A stretch of DNA of 64,000 nucleotides from MGBC124762 sp048201935 (lineage in GTDB: Bacteria > Bacillota > Clostridia > Oscillospirales > Oscillospiraceae): the NCBI GenBank assembly GCA_048201935.1, contig DBFBGR010000022.1, positions 45,498-109,497 on the forward strand. Direction: 5' to 3'. Position 1 is the stretch's first letter, and each line of letters begins with the position of its first letter. The position numbers and the translations under genes were made by a program. Shown in pieces: positions 58,075 through 64,000 of this stretch. The notes under the pieces are model-generated. The model ran no database searches. It was given only the letters and a program-made list of their open reading frames with translations, and was not told where the DNA came from.

Positions 58075-59535
58075 TTACAGCGTGGGCTCTACCAGGGACC
58101 AAACGTAGTCGGCGGTGACGGCGGAGCAGTCGTAGTCCACCACCACGCCGTTTTCATGGCGCACCCGGAAGCGGTAGGCCATGCCGCCGGTATCCTTCTC
58201 GTGGCCCCGGGCCTCGATCACCGCCAGGGACATATCCTGGGCCCGGAAGGTGGGCATATAGAAATCCATCTGGTACTCCTCGGGCACCGTGTCACAGATG
58301 GGGCCGTCATAGAGCCGCCAGTCGTAGCTGGCGGGGACGTTTACGTCCACAGGTTTCTCGCTCTGGGGGTAGCGGTCCTGGCCCTCGGGGAGCCATACCG
58401 TCACAAGAATGTCGTCGTAGCCCCGGCTCCAGCGCACGCTCAGGCGGTCATAGCGGTCCTGGTGATAGCTCAGCCAGGCCTCGAACTCGTAGTGGCTGGG
58501 GATGCCAAAGGTGATGGGGTCATTTTTGGGCAGATAAGGGGCAAAGGCTGTCTCCTCCCTGGCCTGTTCCAGCGTATCAAACTTCTCCTCCCGCCAATCG
58601 GGGACCTGGTCGGTGCGGGCGATGTCGTCCAGGTAGAGCGTATTGTCCCGGCAGAAGTGGTTGACCACCATGGCGTTGAAGAGCATGGCGCCGCCCAGGT
58701 CGTTGGCCTGGTCCACCCCGGCGCGCATACCGCCGGAATTGATGTTCTCATAGCGGTAGCCCACGCCGTTGGTCAAAAACTCGCTGGTGCAGACGTGCTC
58801 TGCCACGCCGTCACCATCCCGGTCATAGCTTCGGTACCAGCCGCTGACCTCGGTGTCGATAACGGTGGTGACCACCGCGCCGCTCTCCACACAGCAGGTG
58901 GGGGGGATGCGCCCTGGAGCGGCCATCAGGGTGAAGGAATCGCCCTCCTTCTCGCCGTAGACGTTGACCTGCCAAAGGTCCCCATTTTCGTCATAGAGCG
59001 CGATGCCGCTGATGTCGTAGCCCTGCCAGTTCATCAAAAAGAGCGGAAAATCCCCGGTGTCCACCTTGGGGTTTTCCACCGCGGGCTTGCCCTCAGGACC
59101 CCAGAAGAGCTTCAAAATATCCTCTTTGTCCAGCTCCACATCAAAGGAGCCGGGGGTCCGAGCCAGGGAAGCGGACAGCTCAGGCACTTCGCTCAGGTCG
59201 GCATAGTCCACGCTGTGGATGGCGGGGAACATGAGCTTGGCGGCGTCCGTCGGGCCCTGGGCGGTGAAGCTGGTGCCGCTCTGGTCCTCCTGGGTAGGGC
59301 TTTGGGAGGGCGTGACCAGGCTCAGCGTGGGGGGCTGCGGCCCGGGCCCGGGCACGATCCCGCCGCCCCGGAGCCCATAGAAGCCCAGCCCCACCGCCAG
59401 CAGCAGCGCGGCGGCCAGGGAGCCGTAGGCCATCCAGGGAGTCTTATGCTTGGCGGGGGCCTCCAGGGCCAGCAGCTTGTCGTGGGCGGTCTGAGAAAGG
59501 GTCTGGCGGTCCATATATCGGCAATATCCGTTCAT
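58075..59535 (-). CDS. Putative membrane-anchored anti-sigma factor with large extracytoplasmic domain
   Basis: A 486-residue protein. A short N-terminal cytoplasmic part (1-33) is followed by one membrane helix (about 34-55, MAYGSLAAALLLAVGLGFYG), a Pro/Gln/Ser-rich spacer and about 380 residues outside the membrane that I do not recognise. The N-terminal part is too short for a classical zinc anti-sigma domain. The gene overlaps an ECF sigma gene by four bases, so control of that sigma factor is the likely role; the outer domain may be a sensor. Acidic loops such as YRSYDRDGDGVAEHV look like EF-hand-type calcium motifs. Confidence 0.75.
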   Translation of the reverse strand: MNGYCRYMDRQTLSQTAHDKLLALEAPAKHKTPWMAYGSLAAALLLAVGLGFYGLRGGGIVPGPGPQPPTLSLVTPSQSPTQEDQSGTSFTAQGPTDAAKLMFPAIHSVDYADLSEVPELSASLARTPGSFDVELDKEDILKLFWGPEGKPAVENPKVDTGDFPLFLMNWQGYDISGIALYDENGDLWQVNVYGEKEGDSFTLMAAPGRIPPTCCVESGAVVTTVIDTEVSGWYRSYDRDGDGVAEHVCTSEFLTNGVGYRYENINSGGMRAGVDQANDLGGAMLFNAMVVNHFCRDNTLYLDDIARTDQVPDWREEKFDTLEQAREETAFAPYLPKNDPITFGIPSHYEFEAWLSYHQDRYDRLSVRWSRGYDDILVTVWLPEGQDRYPQSEKPVDVNVPASYDWRLYDGPICDTVPEEYQMDFYMPTFRAQDMSLAVIEARGHEKDTGGMAYRFRVRHENGVVVDYDCSAVTADYVWSLVEPTL

Positions 59536-60011
59536 TTCAAATTACCTCCTTCGTCTTCATCCAGCAGTGTTTTCAGCCGTTGCCGGGCCCGGAACAGCCG
59601 GGAGCGCACCGTGCCGGGACGGGTGCTGAGCATCGCGGCGATCTCATCGGTGGAATATCCCTCGTAGTAAAAGAGATGGAGCACCGTGCGGTCCTCTGCC
59701 GGCAGCTGCCAAAGCTCCTCCAGCTCCGCTCTTTCCTCCGGGCCCTGGGCGGCCAGGTCCTCGGGCAGCTCCACCACCTGCCGCCACTTGAGCCGCAGCC
59801 GGCTCTTGCAGCCGTTGACCAGCACCCGCATGAGCCACGCCCCGGGATTCTCCAGGTCCTTCGGGGCCTTTTCCAGGTACCGCAAAAAGGCGTCCTGGAC
59901 CGCGTCCTCCGCCTCCTGGCGGTGGCCCAGGATGGCCAGCGCCGCGCGGTAGAGCTTGTTTTCATTTTCTGTGACAAGGGTCTCCCAATCCGGCCGGATG
60001 GTCTGCGCCAC
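59532..60011 (-). CDS. ECF (extracytoplasmic function) RNA polymerase sigma factor
   Basis: A sigma-70 family ECF protein of 159 residues. Region 2 includes YRAALAILGHRQEAEDAVQD and AFLRYL. Region 4 has LPAEDRTVLHLFYYEGYSTD and the helix-turn-helix DEIAAMLSTRPGTVRSRLFR. GTG 60011 is favoured because GGAGG lies eight bases upstream; GTG 60020 overlaps that site. It is translated together with the membrane protein downstream. A promoter of ECF form at 60039-60064 suggests it drives its own operon. Confidence 0.93.
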   Translation of the reverse strand: MAQTIRPDWETLVTENENKLYRAALAILGHRQEAEDAVQDAFLRYLEKAPKDLENPGAWLMRVLVNGCKSRLRLKWRQVVELPEDLAAQGPEERAELEELWQLPAEDRTVLHLFYYEGYSTDEIAAMLSTRPGTVRSRLFRARQRLKTLLDEDEGGNLK

Positions 60012-60038
60012 GCGCGCCACCTCCTTCTCTGCCTATAT

Positions 60039-60064
60039 GACGCATCAGGGTCCCAAAATGTTGC
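60039..60064 (-). promoter_or_regulatory. ECF-type autoregulatory promoter
   Basis: On the minus strand GCAAC (60060-60064), a 17-bp spacer and CGTC (60039-60042) match the AAC/CGTC form of ECF promoters. No vegetative promoter is visible here, so the sigma factor probably activates itself. Confidence 0.5.
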
Positions 60065-60071
60065 GCTGTGC

Positions 60072-60111
60072 CAAAAAAGTCCCCGGCGCGGCTTTTGCCG
60101 TGTCGGGGACC
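60072..60111 (-). terminator. Terminator of the aconitase-family gene
   Basis: On the minus strand GTCCCCG with CGGC pairs with GCCG and CGGGGAC around an AAAA loop, followed by TTTTTT; it lies just past the stop codon at 60125. Confidence 0.88.
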
Positions 60112-60124
60112 CTTCTGATCGGTC

Positions 60125-62314
60125 TTACTGCTTGTAGTAGTTGATGAGACACCCGGCCAGGATGATATCCCGTTCCTCCCGGCTGAGACCGGGCAGCTTC
60201 AGCGTCACCGGGGTCTGCTTTTCCCCTTGGATGAGGGTGGCGGCGATCTCCTCGCCGTCGCCCTCCAATAGCTTGCGGATGCCGGGGATGTAGAGGTTGT
60301 CGCCGCTTTGCAGGCCCCACTGGGCCACGTCCTCGGCGATGAAGGGCAGCATGCCCCAGTTGATGACGTTGGAGCGGTAGCGCTTGGTGGCGTACTCGGC
60401 GGCCACGTTGGCCACGCCCCCCAGCACCCGCTGGCAGGAAGCCGCCTGCTCCCTCGCCGAGCCGTCGCCGGGCTTCAGGGCCATGATGAAGGAGCCAAGG
60501 CCGGTCCGGGCGGCGTAGTCGCCCAGGGTCGCGTCCTTCCCCGCCCGGCGCTCCAGCTCCTTGGCCTGGATAGCCTGGGCGCGCTGGACGTACTGGGGCT
60601 CCTTCCGGGACAGGGCGAACTGAGACAGGCGGATGGGGTTGGAGCGGTAGGACGAGGTCTCGCCGGAGGGGATGAGCTCGTCGGTGGTGGTGACGGGGTC
60701 GTAGATGGCGGCACAGCAGGTAAGCAAAAGGTCCTCGGGCATGGGGATCTGCTGGGGCCAGTCGGCGATATTGGGGCCGAAGACTAGCTCAGTCTCAGGC
60801 TGGGGCTTGCCCACGCCGTAGTAGACCCGGGCCTTGTACGCGCTGTCGTCATAAGCCCACTGCTCTTCGGGCTGGTCGGCGGGGCAGTCGATCTCGTCGG
60901 CGGCGGTGAGCACGCCGCCGTTCTTGGCCGTGGCGGCGATGCTCCGGGCGTCCATCAAGGCCACGTAGCTCACCTGGCCCTCTCCGGGCTTGGCGCCCTC
61001 GCGGCTGGGGAAGTTCCGGGTGGAGTGGCGGATGGAGAAAGCGCCGTTGGCGGGCACGTCCCCCGCTCCGAAGCAGGGCCCGCAGAAGCACGAGCGGATG
61101 GAGCACCCCGCCGCCATGAGCTGGGCCAGATAGCCCTCCTTCGTCAGCTCCAGGTTGATGGGCATGGAGCCGGGGTAGCAAGAGAGCCAGAAGTGGCCGT
61201 CGCCGGTGGAGCCGCCGGCTAAAATTTCGGCGGCCCGCTTGAGGTTTTGGTATGTACCGCCCGAGCATCCGGCGATCACGCCCTGGTCCACATAGAACTT
61301 GCCGTCTCGGACCTTCTCGGTCAGCGACGGGGCGTTCTTCACCCCCAACTGCTGGGCGGTGCGCACGTCTACTTCATGCAAAAGGTCGGCCATATTGGCC
61401 TTGAACTCCCGGATGGGATAGGCCAGGGAGGGATGAAATGGCAGGGCGATCATGGGCTCTACCTTATCCAGCTCGATGAACACCGCGCCGTCATACTCCG
61501 CGCCCTCCTCCGGGGCCAACGCCTGGTACTGCTCCCCACGGCCCAGGGCGGTCAGGGCTCGGTGGGTCAGCTCATCGGTCTGCCACACGCTGGACCAGCA
61601 GGCGGTCTCGGTGGTCATCACGTCGACGCCGCAGCGGTAATCCATAGAGAGATTGGCCACGCCGGGGCCCATGAACTCCAGCGCGGCGTTTTTCACCACC
61701 CCCGCGTCAAAGGTGGCGGCGATGAGGGCCAGGGCCACGTCCTGGGGCCCCACGCCGGGCCGGGGCGCGCCGGTGAGGTAGACGGCGATGACCCGGGGCC
61801 GGGCCAGGTCGTAGGTCTTGCCCAGCAACTGCCGGGCCAACTCCGGCCCGCCCTCGCCCACGGCCAGACAGCCGTAAGCGCCATAGCGGGTGTGGCTGTC
61901 CGAGCCCAGGATCATCCGCCCCGGAGCGGCGTAGCGCTCACGCATATAGGAGTGGATGACCGCCTGGTGGGCGGGGACGAACTCGCCGCCGTACTTCTGG
62001 GCGGCGCTGAGGCCAAAGCGGTGGTCGTCCTCGTTGATGGTGCCGCCCACGGCGCACAGAGAGTTGTGGCAGTTGGTCAGCACGTAGGGCAGCGGGAATT
62101 GCGTCATCCCCGAGGCCCTGGCGGTCTGGATGATGCCCACGTAGGTGATGTCGTGGGACGCCATGGCGTCAAATTTGACGCTGAGCCGCTCCGGGTCCTT
62201 AGAACTGTTGTGGTTTGCCACGATCCGGGCCGCCATGGTCTTGGCCTTGTCCCCCGTGCCGGGGACCAGAGCGCCGGCGCGGTATACCATGGGCTGCTGT
62301 TGAATGGTTAACAT
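60125..62314 (-). CDS. Aconitase-family hydratase
   Basis: A 729-residue [4Fe-4S] hydro-lyase of the aconitase superfamily. The cluster cysteines are in GCSGGTYQNL and in CFCGPCFGAGD; the region ILGSDSHTRYGAYGCLAVGEGG is the conserved substrate loop. The C-terminal swivel domain includes YRSNVINWGMLPFI. Its length and ordering look like the group of E. coli YbhJ-type hydratases rather than AcnA or AcnB. Citrate/isocitrate isomerisation or a related hydration is possible; the substrate is not certain. ATG 62314 follows GGGAGGA, and it is a single-gene unit. Confidence 0.85.
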   Translation of the reverse strand: MLTIQQQPMVYRAGALVPGTGDKAKTMAARIVANHNSSKDPERLSVKFDAMASHDITYVGIIQTARASGMTQFPLPYVLTNCHNSLCAVGGTINEDDHRFGLSAAQKYGGEFVPAHQAVIHSYMRERYAAPGRMILGSDSHTRYGAYGCLAVGEGGPELARQLLGKTYDLARPRVIAVYLTGAPRPGVGPQDVALALIAATFDAGVVKNAALEFMGPGVANLSMDYRCGVDVMTTETACWSSVWQTDELTHRALTALGRGEQYQALAPEEGAEYDGAVFIELDKVEPMIALPFHPSLAYPIREFKANMADLLHEVDVRTAQQLGVKNAPSLTEKVRDGKFYVDQGVIAGCSGGTYQNLKRAAEILAGGSTGDGHFWLSCYPGSMPINLELTKEGYLAQLMAAGCSIRSCFCGPCFGAGDVPANGAFSIRHSTRNFPSREGAKPGEGQVSYVALMDARSIAATAKNGGVLTAADEIDCPADQPEEQWAYDDSAYKARVYYGVGKPQPETELVFGPNIADWPQQIPMPEDLLLTCCAAIYDPVTTTDELIPSGETSSYRSNPIRLSQFALSRKEPQYVQRAQAIQAKELERRAGKDATLGDYAARTGLGSFIMALKPGDGSAREQAASCQRVLGGVANVAAEYATKRYRSNVINWGMLPFIAEDVAQWGLQSGDNLYIPGIRKLLEGDGEEIAATLIQGEKQTPVTLKLPGLSREERDIILAGCLINYYKQ

Positions 62315-62345
62315 AATATTCCTCCCATGCGGGGATATTTTTTAT

Positions 62346-62374
62346 AGTATACCAAACCCGCAACCAAAACGCAA
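62346..62374 (-). promoter_or_regulatory. Promoter of the aconitase-family gene
   Basis: On the minus strand TTGCGT (62369-62374) and TATACT (62346-62351) with a 17-bp spacer. Confidence 0.7.
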
Positions 62375-62398
62375 CCGTGGTATTTTTTGCAAAAGGTC

Positions 62399-62427
62399 TT
62401 TACAAGTGGAAAAAGAGTTGCTATAAT
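62399..62427 (+). promoter_or_regulatory. tRNA-Ala promoter
   Basis: TTTACA (62399-62404) and TATAAT (62422-62427) with a 17-bp spacer, 19 bp before the tRNA. Confidence 0.75.
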
Positions 62428-62446
62428 GTAAAAGCTGTTTTGACAC

Positions 62447-62522
62447 GGGCCCGTAGCGCAGTTGGGAGCGCGTTCGGTTCGCATCCGAGAGGTCGAGGGT
62501 TCGAATCCCTTCGGGTCCACCA
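62447..62522 (+). tRNA. tRNA-Ala (anticodon CGC)
   Basis: A 76-base tRNA. Acceptor GGGCCCG/CGGGTCC carries the G3-U70 wobble pair that marks alanine tRNAs. The anticodon loop TTCGCAT gives CGC, the T-arm is GAGGGTTCGAATCCCTT, and CCA is encoded. It reads GCG. The DNA beyond its 3' end is AT-rich. Confidence 0.96.
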
Positions 62523-62562
62523 AAAATGAGGCAGGCGGTTTATACCTCCTGCCTCATTTTTT
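62523..62562 (+). terminator. Terminator after tRNA-Ala
   Basis: AAATGAGGCAGG/CCTGCCTCATTT around a 12-base loop, then TTTTTT. Confidence 0.9.
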
Positions 62563-62638
62563 CTGTCAGGGCCAAGGATATAGGCTCTCTGGACCGCTTT
62601 TCTTCCGGCGTATCCATCACCGGCTCCTTTCTAGTTCT

Positions 62639-62821
62639 TTAATGTACAGGGAGAACTTGCTCCGTCAGAACATGAGCTTGGCGCTCTAAGCCCTCTACTA
62701 GCTCATCCAGGGCCTTGCAGCGTTCGTCCACCTCGGGACTGAGCGTGCCCAACTCCGTGCGGTAGTCTTTGATCTCCTTGGCGAAACCCTTGAACATAAC
62801 CGCAAGGCTTTGCTCTGTCAT
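62639..62821 (-). CDS. Small helical protein of unknown function
   Basis: A 60-residue protein starting MTEQSLAVMFKGFAKEIK, rich in Leu, Glu and charged residues in heptad-like spacing, so probably helical or coiled coil (RCKALDELVEGLERQAHVL). No family is recognised. Its ATG overlaps the stop of the upstream membrane protein gene by one base (TAATG) and is preceded by GAAGGAGATAA. The two are therefore translated together and may work together. Confidence 0.7.
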   Translation of the reverse strand: MTEQSLAVMFKGFAKEIKDYRTELGTLSPEVDERCKALDELVEGLERQAHVLTEQVLPVH

Positions 62822-63951
62822 TATTTATCTCCTTCCTGTTGGTCAGACACGGCACTCTCAGGGCCCTTATACGCTTGTTCGCTCCTCGCTTCCACAGCCT
62901 CGCTTGCGTCGCCGCTCACACACACTTCTTCTGCTTTCACACCGAATTCCCTTTCAAGCGGCGTATCACTAATGGTAACCGAGAATCCGGTGTTCGCCTC
63001 AAGCCAATCCGTAGACACAATTCGCATTTCTGTCCGATCTTGACTGATGGTCACATCATACAGCGATTTTTTGTCGAAAATAATATGCTCTTTAATGGTC
63101 AGGCCATCCAAGCAGCGCAACGTAAAAATCAGTCCATCATAAGGAGTTAGTGAAGTCCAGTGGAAATTGGTCCAATGGTCATAGCCCACCTCGAACACTT
63201 CTCGCTCAATGGTAAGATACGGATATTTGTATAGTTCTTTGGGCACCTCAAAAACATATTCCATGCATTCCATACCCGCTTGCCGCTTTGGGTGTGGATC
63301 ACCATCTTGTATTTCACAAATGCCACCCGGGTAAAGGAGCCTTGTCCCAGAAACTATCGAGCCAGAACGTTCAAAAATAAGCGGGATATCTTCATAGCGG
63401 TCCTTGACCTTATACATACGGTGCGTCACCTTTCCTACTGTGACCACGTGCCCATTCTTATCTCTCCGTGCTTCCATCGTCAGAACCATATTTGTCTTGA
63501 AATTCGTATCCCACATCTTCATGGCTTCGCTTATTTTTTGCTTAAAGTAATCATCAATCCTGGAGTATTGTACGACCTGCGTTTCTGTCGGTTGCAGAAT
63601 ACGGCTCAGCACTTCTTCCTTCTCGCTTTTTTCCAGCTTTGCAAGAAAGGTTTTCTCCACCATAATGCTCTGCAAAATTTTGGATGTAAACTCAAGGAAT
63701 CCTTCCGAATTTTTGGCGAAATCAAAAATCGCCCCCAGCATAAAAGCGATACCGACGGTCTGAAGCACAGCAATCAACACTTCTGCACAATAGTTCCAAA
63801 AGGCAAGCCACCGTTCGCCCAGCCAATTCGCTTGAAACGGAACAAGCAAGTTCAAGATGCACGAAGAACAAATTATAATGGTTCCGATCCAAAAATATTT
63901 GCTGAAGAAATTCCTCACTTTCACCTTGACGTCATTCTTGTTGACTGACAT
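62821..63951 (-). CDS. Two-helix membrane protein with beta-rich cytoplasmic region, unknown function
   Basis: A 376-residue protein I cannot name. Two membrane helices lie near the N-terminus (about 19-38, with WIGTIIICSSCILNLLV; about 53-75, with EVLIAVLQTVGIAFMLGAIF). A charged helical segment (about 95-145) and a long, probably beta-rich domain (about 150-330) follow, and an acidic Ser/Glu-rich tail ends it. Base composition is much more AT-rich than the rest of the window, pointing to acquisition. The layout recalls two-helix effectors of anti-phage systems (for example the S-2TM-beta type), but no partner enzyme is in view, so this is speculative. The start follows GGAGAGG. Confidence 0.75.
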   Translation of the reverse strand: MSVNKNDVKVKVRNFFSKYFWIGTIIICSSCILNLLVPFQANWLGERWLAFWNYCAEVLIAVLQTVGIAFMLGAIFDFAKNSEGFLEFTSKILQSIMVEKTFLAKLEKSEKEEVLSRILQPTETQVVQYSRIDDYFKQKISEAMKMWDTNFKTNMVLTMEARRDKNGHVVTVGKVTHRMYKVKDRYEDIPLIFERSGSIVSGTRLLYPGGICEIQDGDPHPKRQAGMECMEYVFEVPKELYKYPYLTIEREVFEVGYDHWTNFHWTSLTPYDGLIFTLRCLDGLTIKEHIIFDKKSLYDVTISQDRTEMRIVSTDWLEANTGFSVTISDTPLEREFGVKAEEVCVSGDASEAVEARSEQAYKGPESAVSDQQEGDK

Positions 63952-64000
63952 CTTTTTATCTACCTCTCCTAATATTTTAAGAAAAATCTACAAATGTCGA

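Noticed and set aside
62308..62523. Reading frame of 71 codons antisense to tRNA-Ala (starts MVDPKGFEPSTSRMRTER)
   Set aside because: It is the well-known spurious translation of a tRNA on the opposite strand, with no ribosome-binding site; the tRNA explains the sequence.

Overview
The window looks like chromosome from a GC-rich, anaerobic, spore-forming member of the Clostridia, most probably Oscillospiraceae of the Flavonifractor/Lawsonibacter/Pseudoflavonifractor kind. This rests on Firmicutes-style promoters (TTGACA/TATAAT with 17-18 bp spacers) and strong Shine-Dalgarno sites, sporulation genes (a SpoIVFA/SpoIVFB pair and SpoVB), an Rnf complex, an oxygen-sensitive class III ribonucleotide reductase (NrdD/NrdG), a type III glutamine synthetase and SLH-domain surface proteins. 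The taxonomic placement is inference. Almost all of the sequence is dense housekeeping and metabolic DNA; only the last 1.4 kb, beyond a tRNA-Ala gene, is visibly AT-rich and looks acquired.

Layout. 0-9.1 kb: nitrogen assimilation. A truncated glnN faces away from a four-gene unit encoding a tiny ANTAR-domain protein, PurF, GltB and GltD. 9.2-14 kb: an SLH protein, then ilvC, a lipoprotein, ilvN and ilvB on the minus strand. 14.1-19.3 kb: rnfCDGEAB. 19.3-24.1 kb: an HxlR regulator divergent from a radical SAM protein, hexokinase-greA, and spoIVFA-spoIVFB. 24.2-26.3 kb: a class II aldolase, asnA, tRNA-Leu and a structured non-coding stretch. 26.3-35.3 kb: a histone-H1-like protein, then a sulfur amino acid region (metNIQ, an ECF S component, cysK, metF, metH and a free-standing MetH activation protein). 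35.3-38.3 kb: nrdG/nrdD. 38.3-47.7 kb: iron alcohol dehydrogenase and aldehyde dehydrogenase, a FAD-Rieske protein, a phosphopantetheinyl transferase, a secreted subtilase with SLH repeats, a CoA-disulfide reductase with rhodanese domain, and an ArsC-like protein. 47.8-53.9 kb: tRNA-Ser, purine/MTA salvage, SpoVB, MazG, HU and DeoC. 53.9-62.5 kb: a giant secreted pectin esterase, an ECF sigma/anti-sigma pair, an aconitase-family hydratase and tRNA-Ala. 62.6-64 kb: two AT-rich genes of unknown function.

How the parts connect. glnN, purF and gltBD all make or consume glutamine; the ANTAR protein co-transcribed with them is a candidate RNA-binding antiterminator for this regulon, although I could not find a convincing two-hairpin ANTAR target in the glnN leader. 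In the sulfur region the methionine importer metNIQ is preceded by a promoter, a ribosome-binding site, a 30-codon open reading frame with seven Met codons, and an intrinsic terminator whose 5' arm can alternatively pair with the end of that reading frame. This has the logic of classical ribosome-mediated attenuation rather than the SAM riboswitch or Met T-box usual in Firmicutes, and it is the most interesting candidate for an undescribed control system here.
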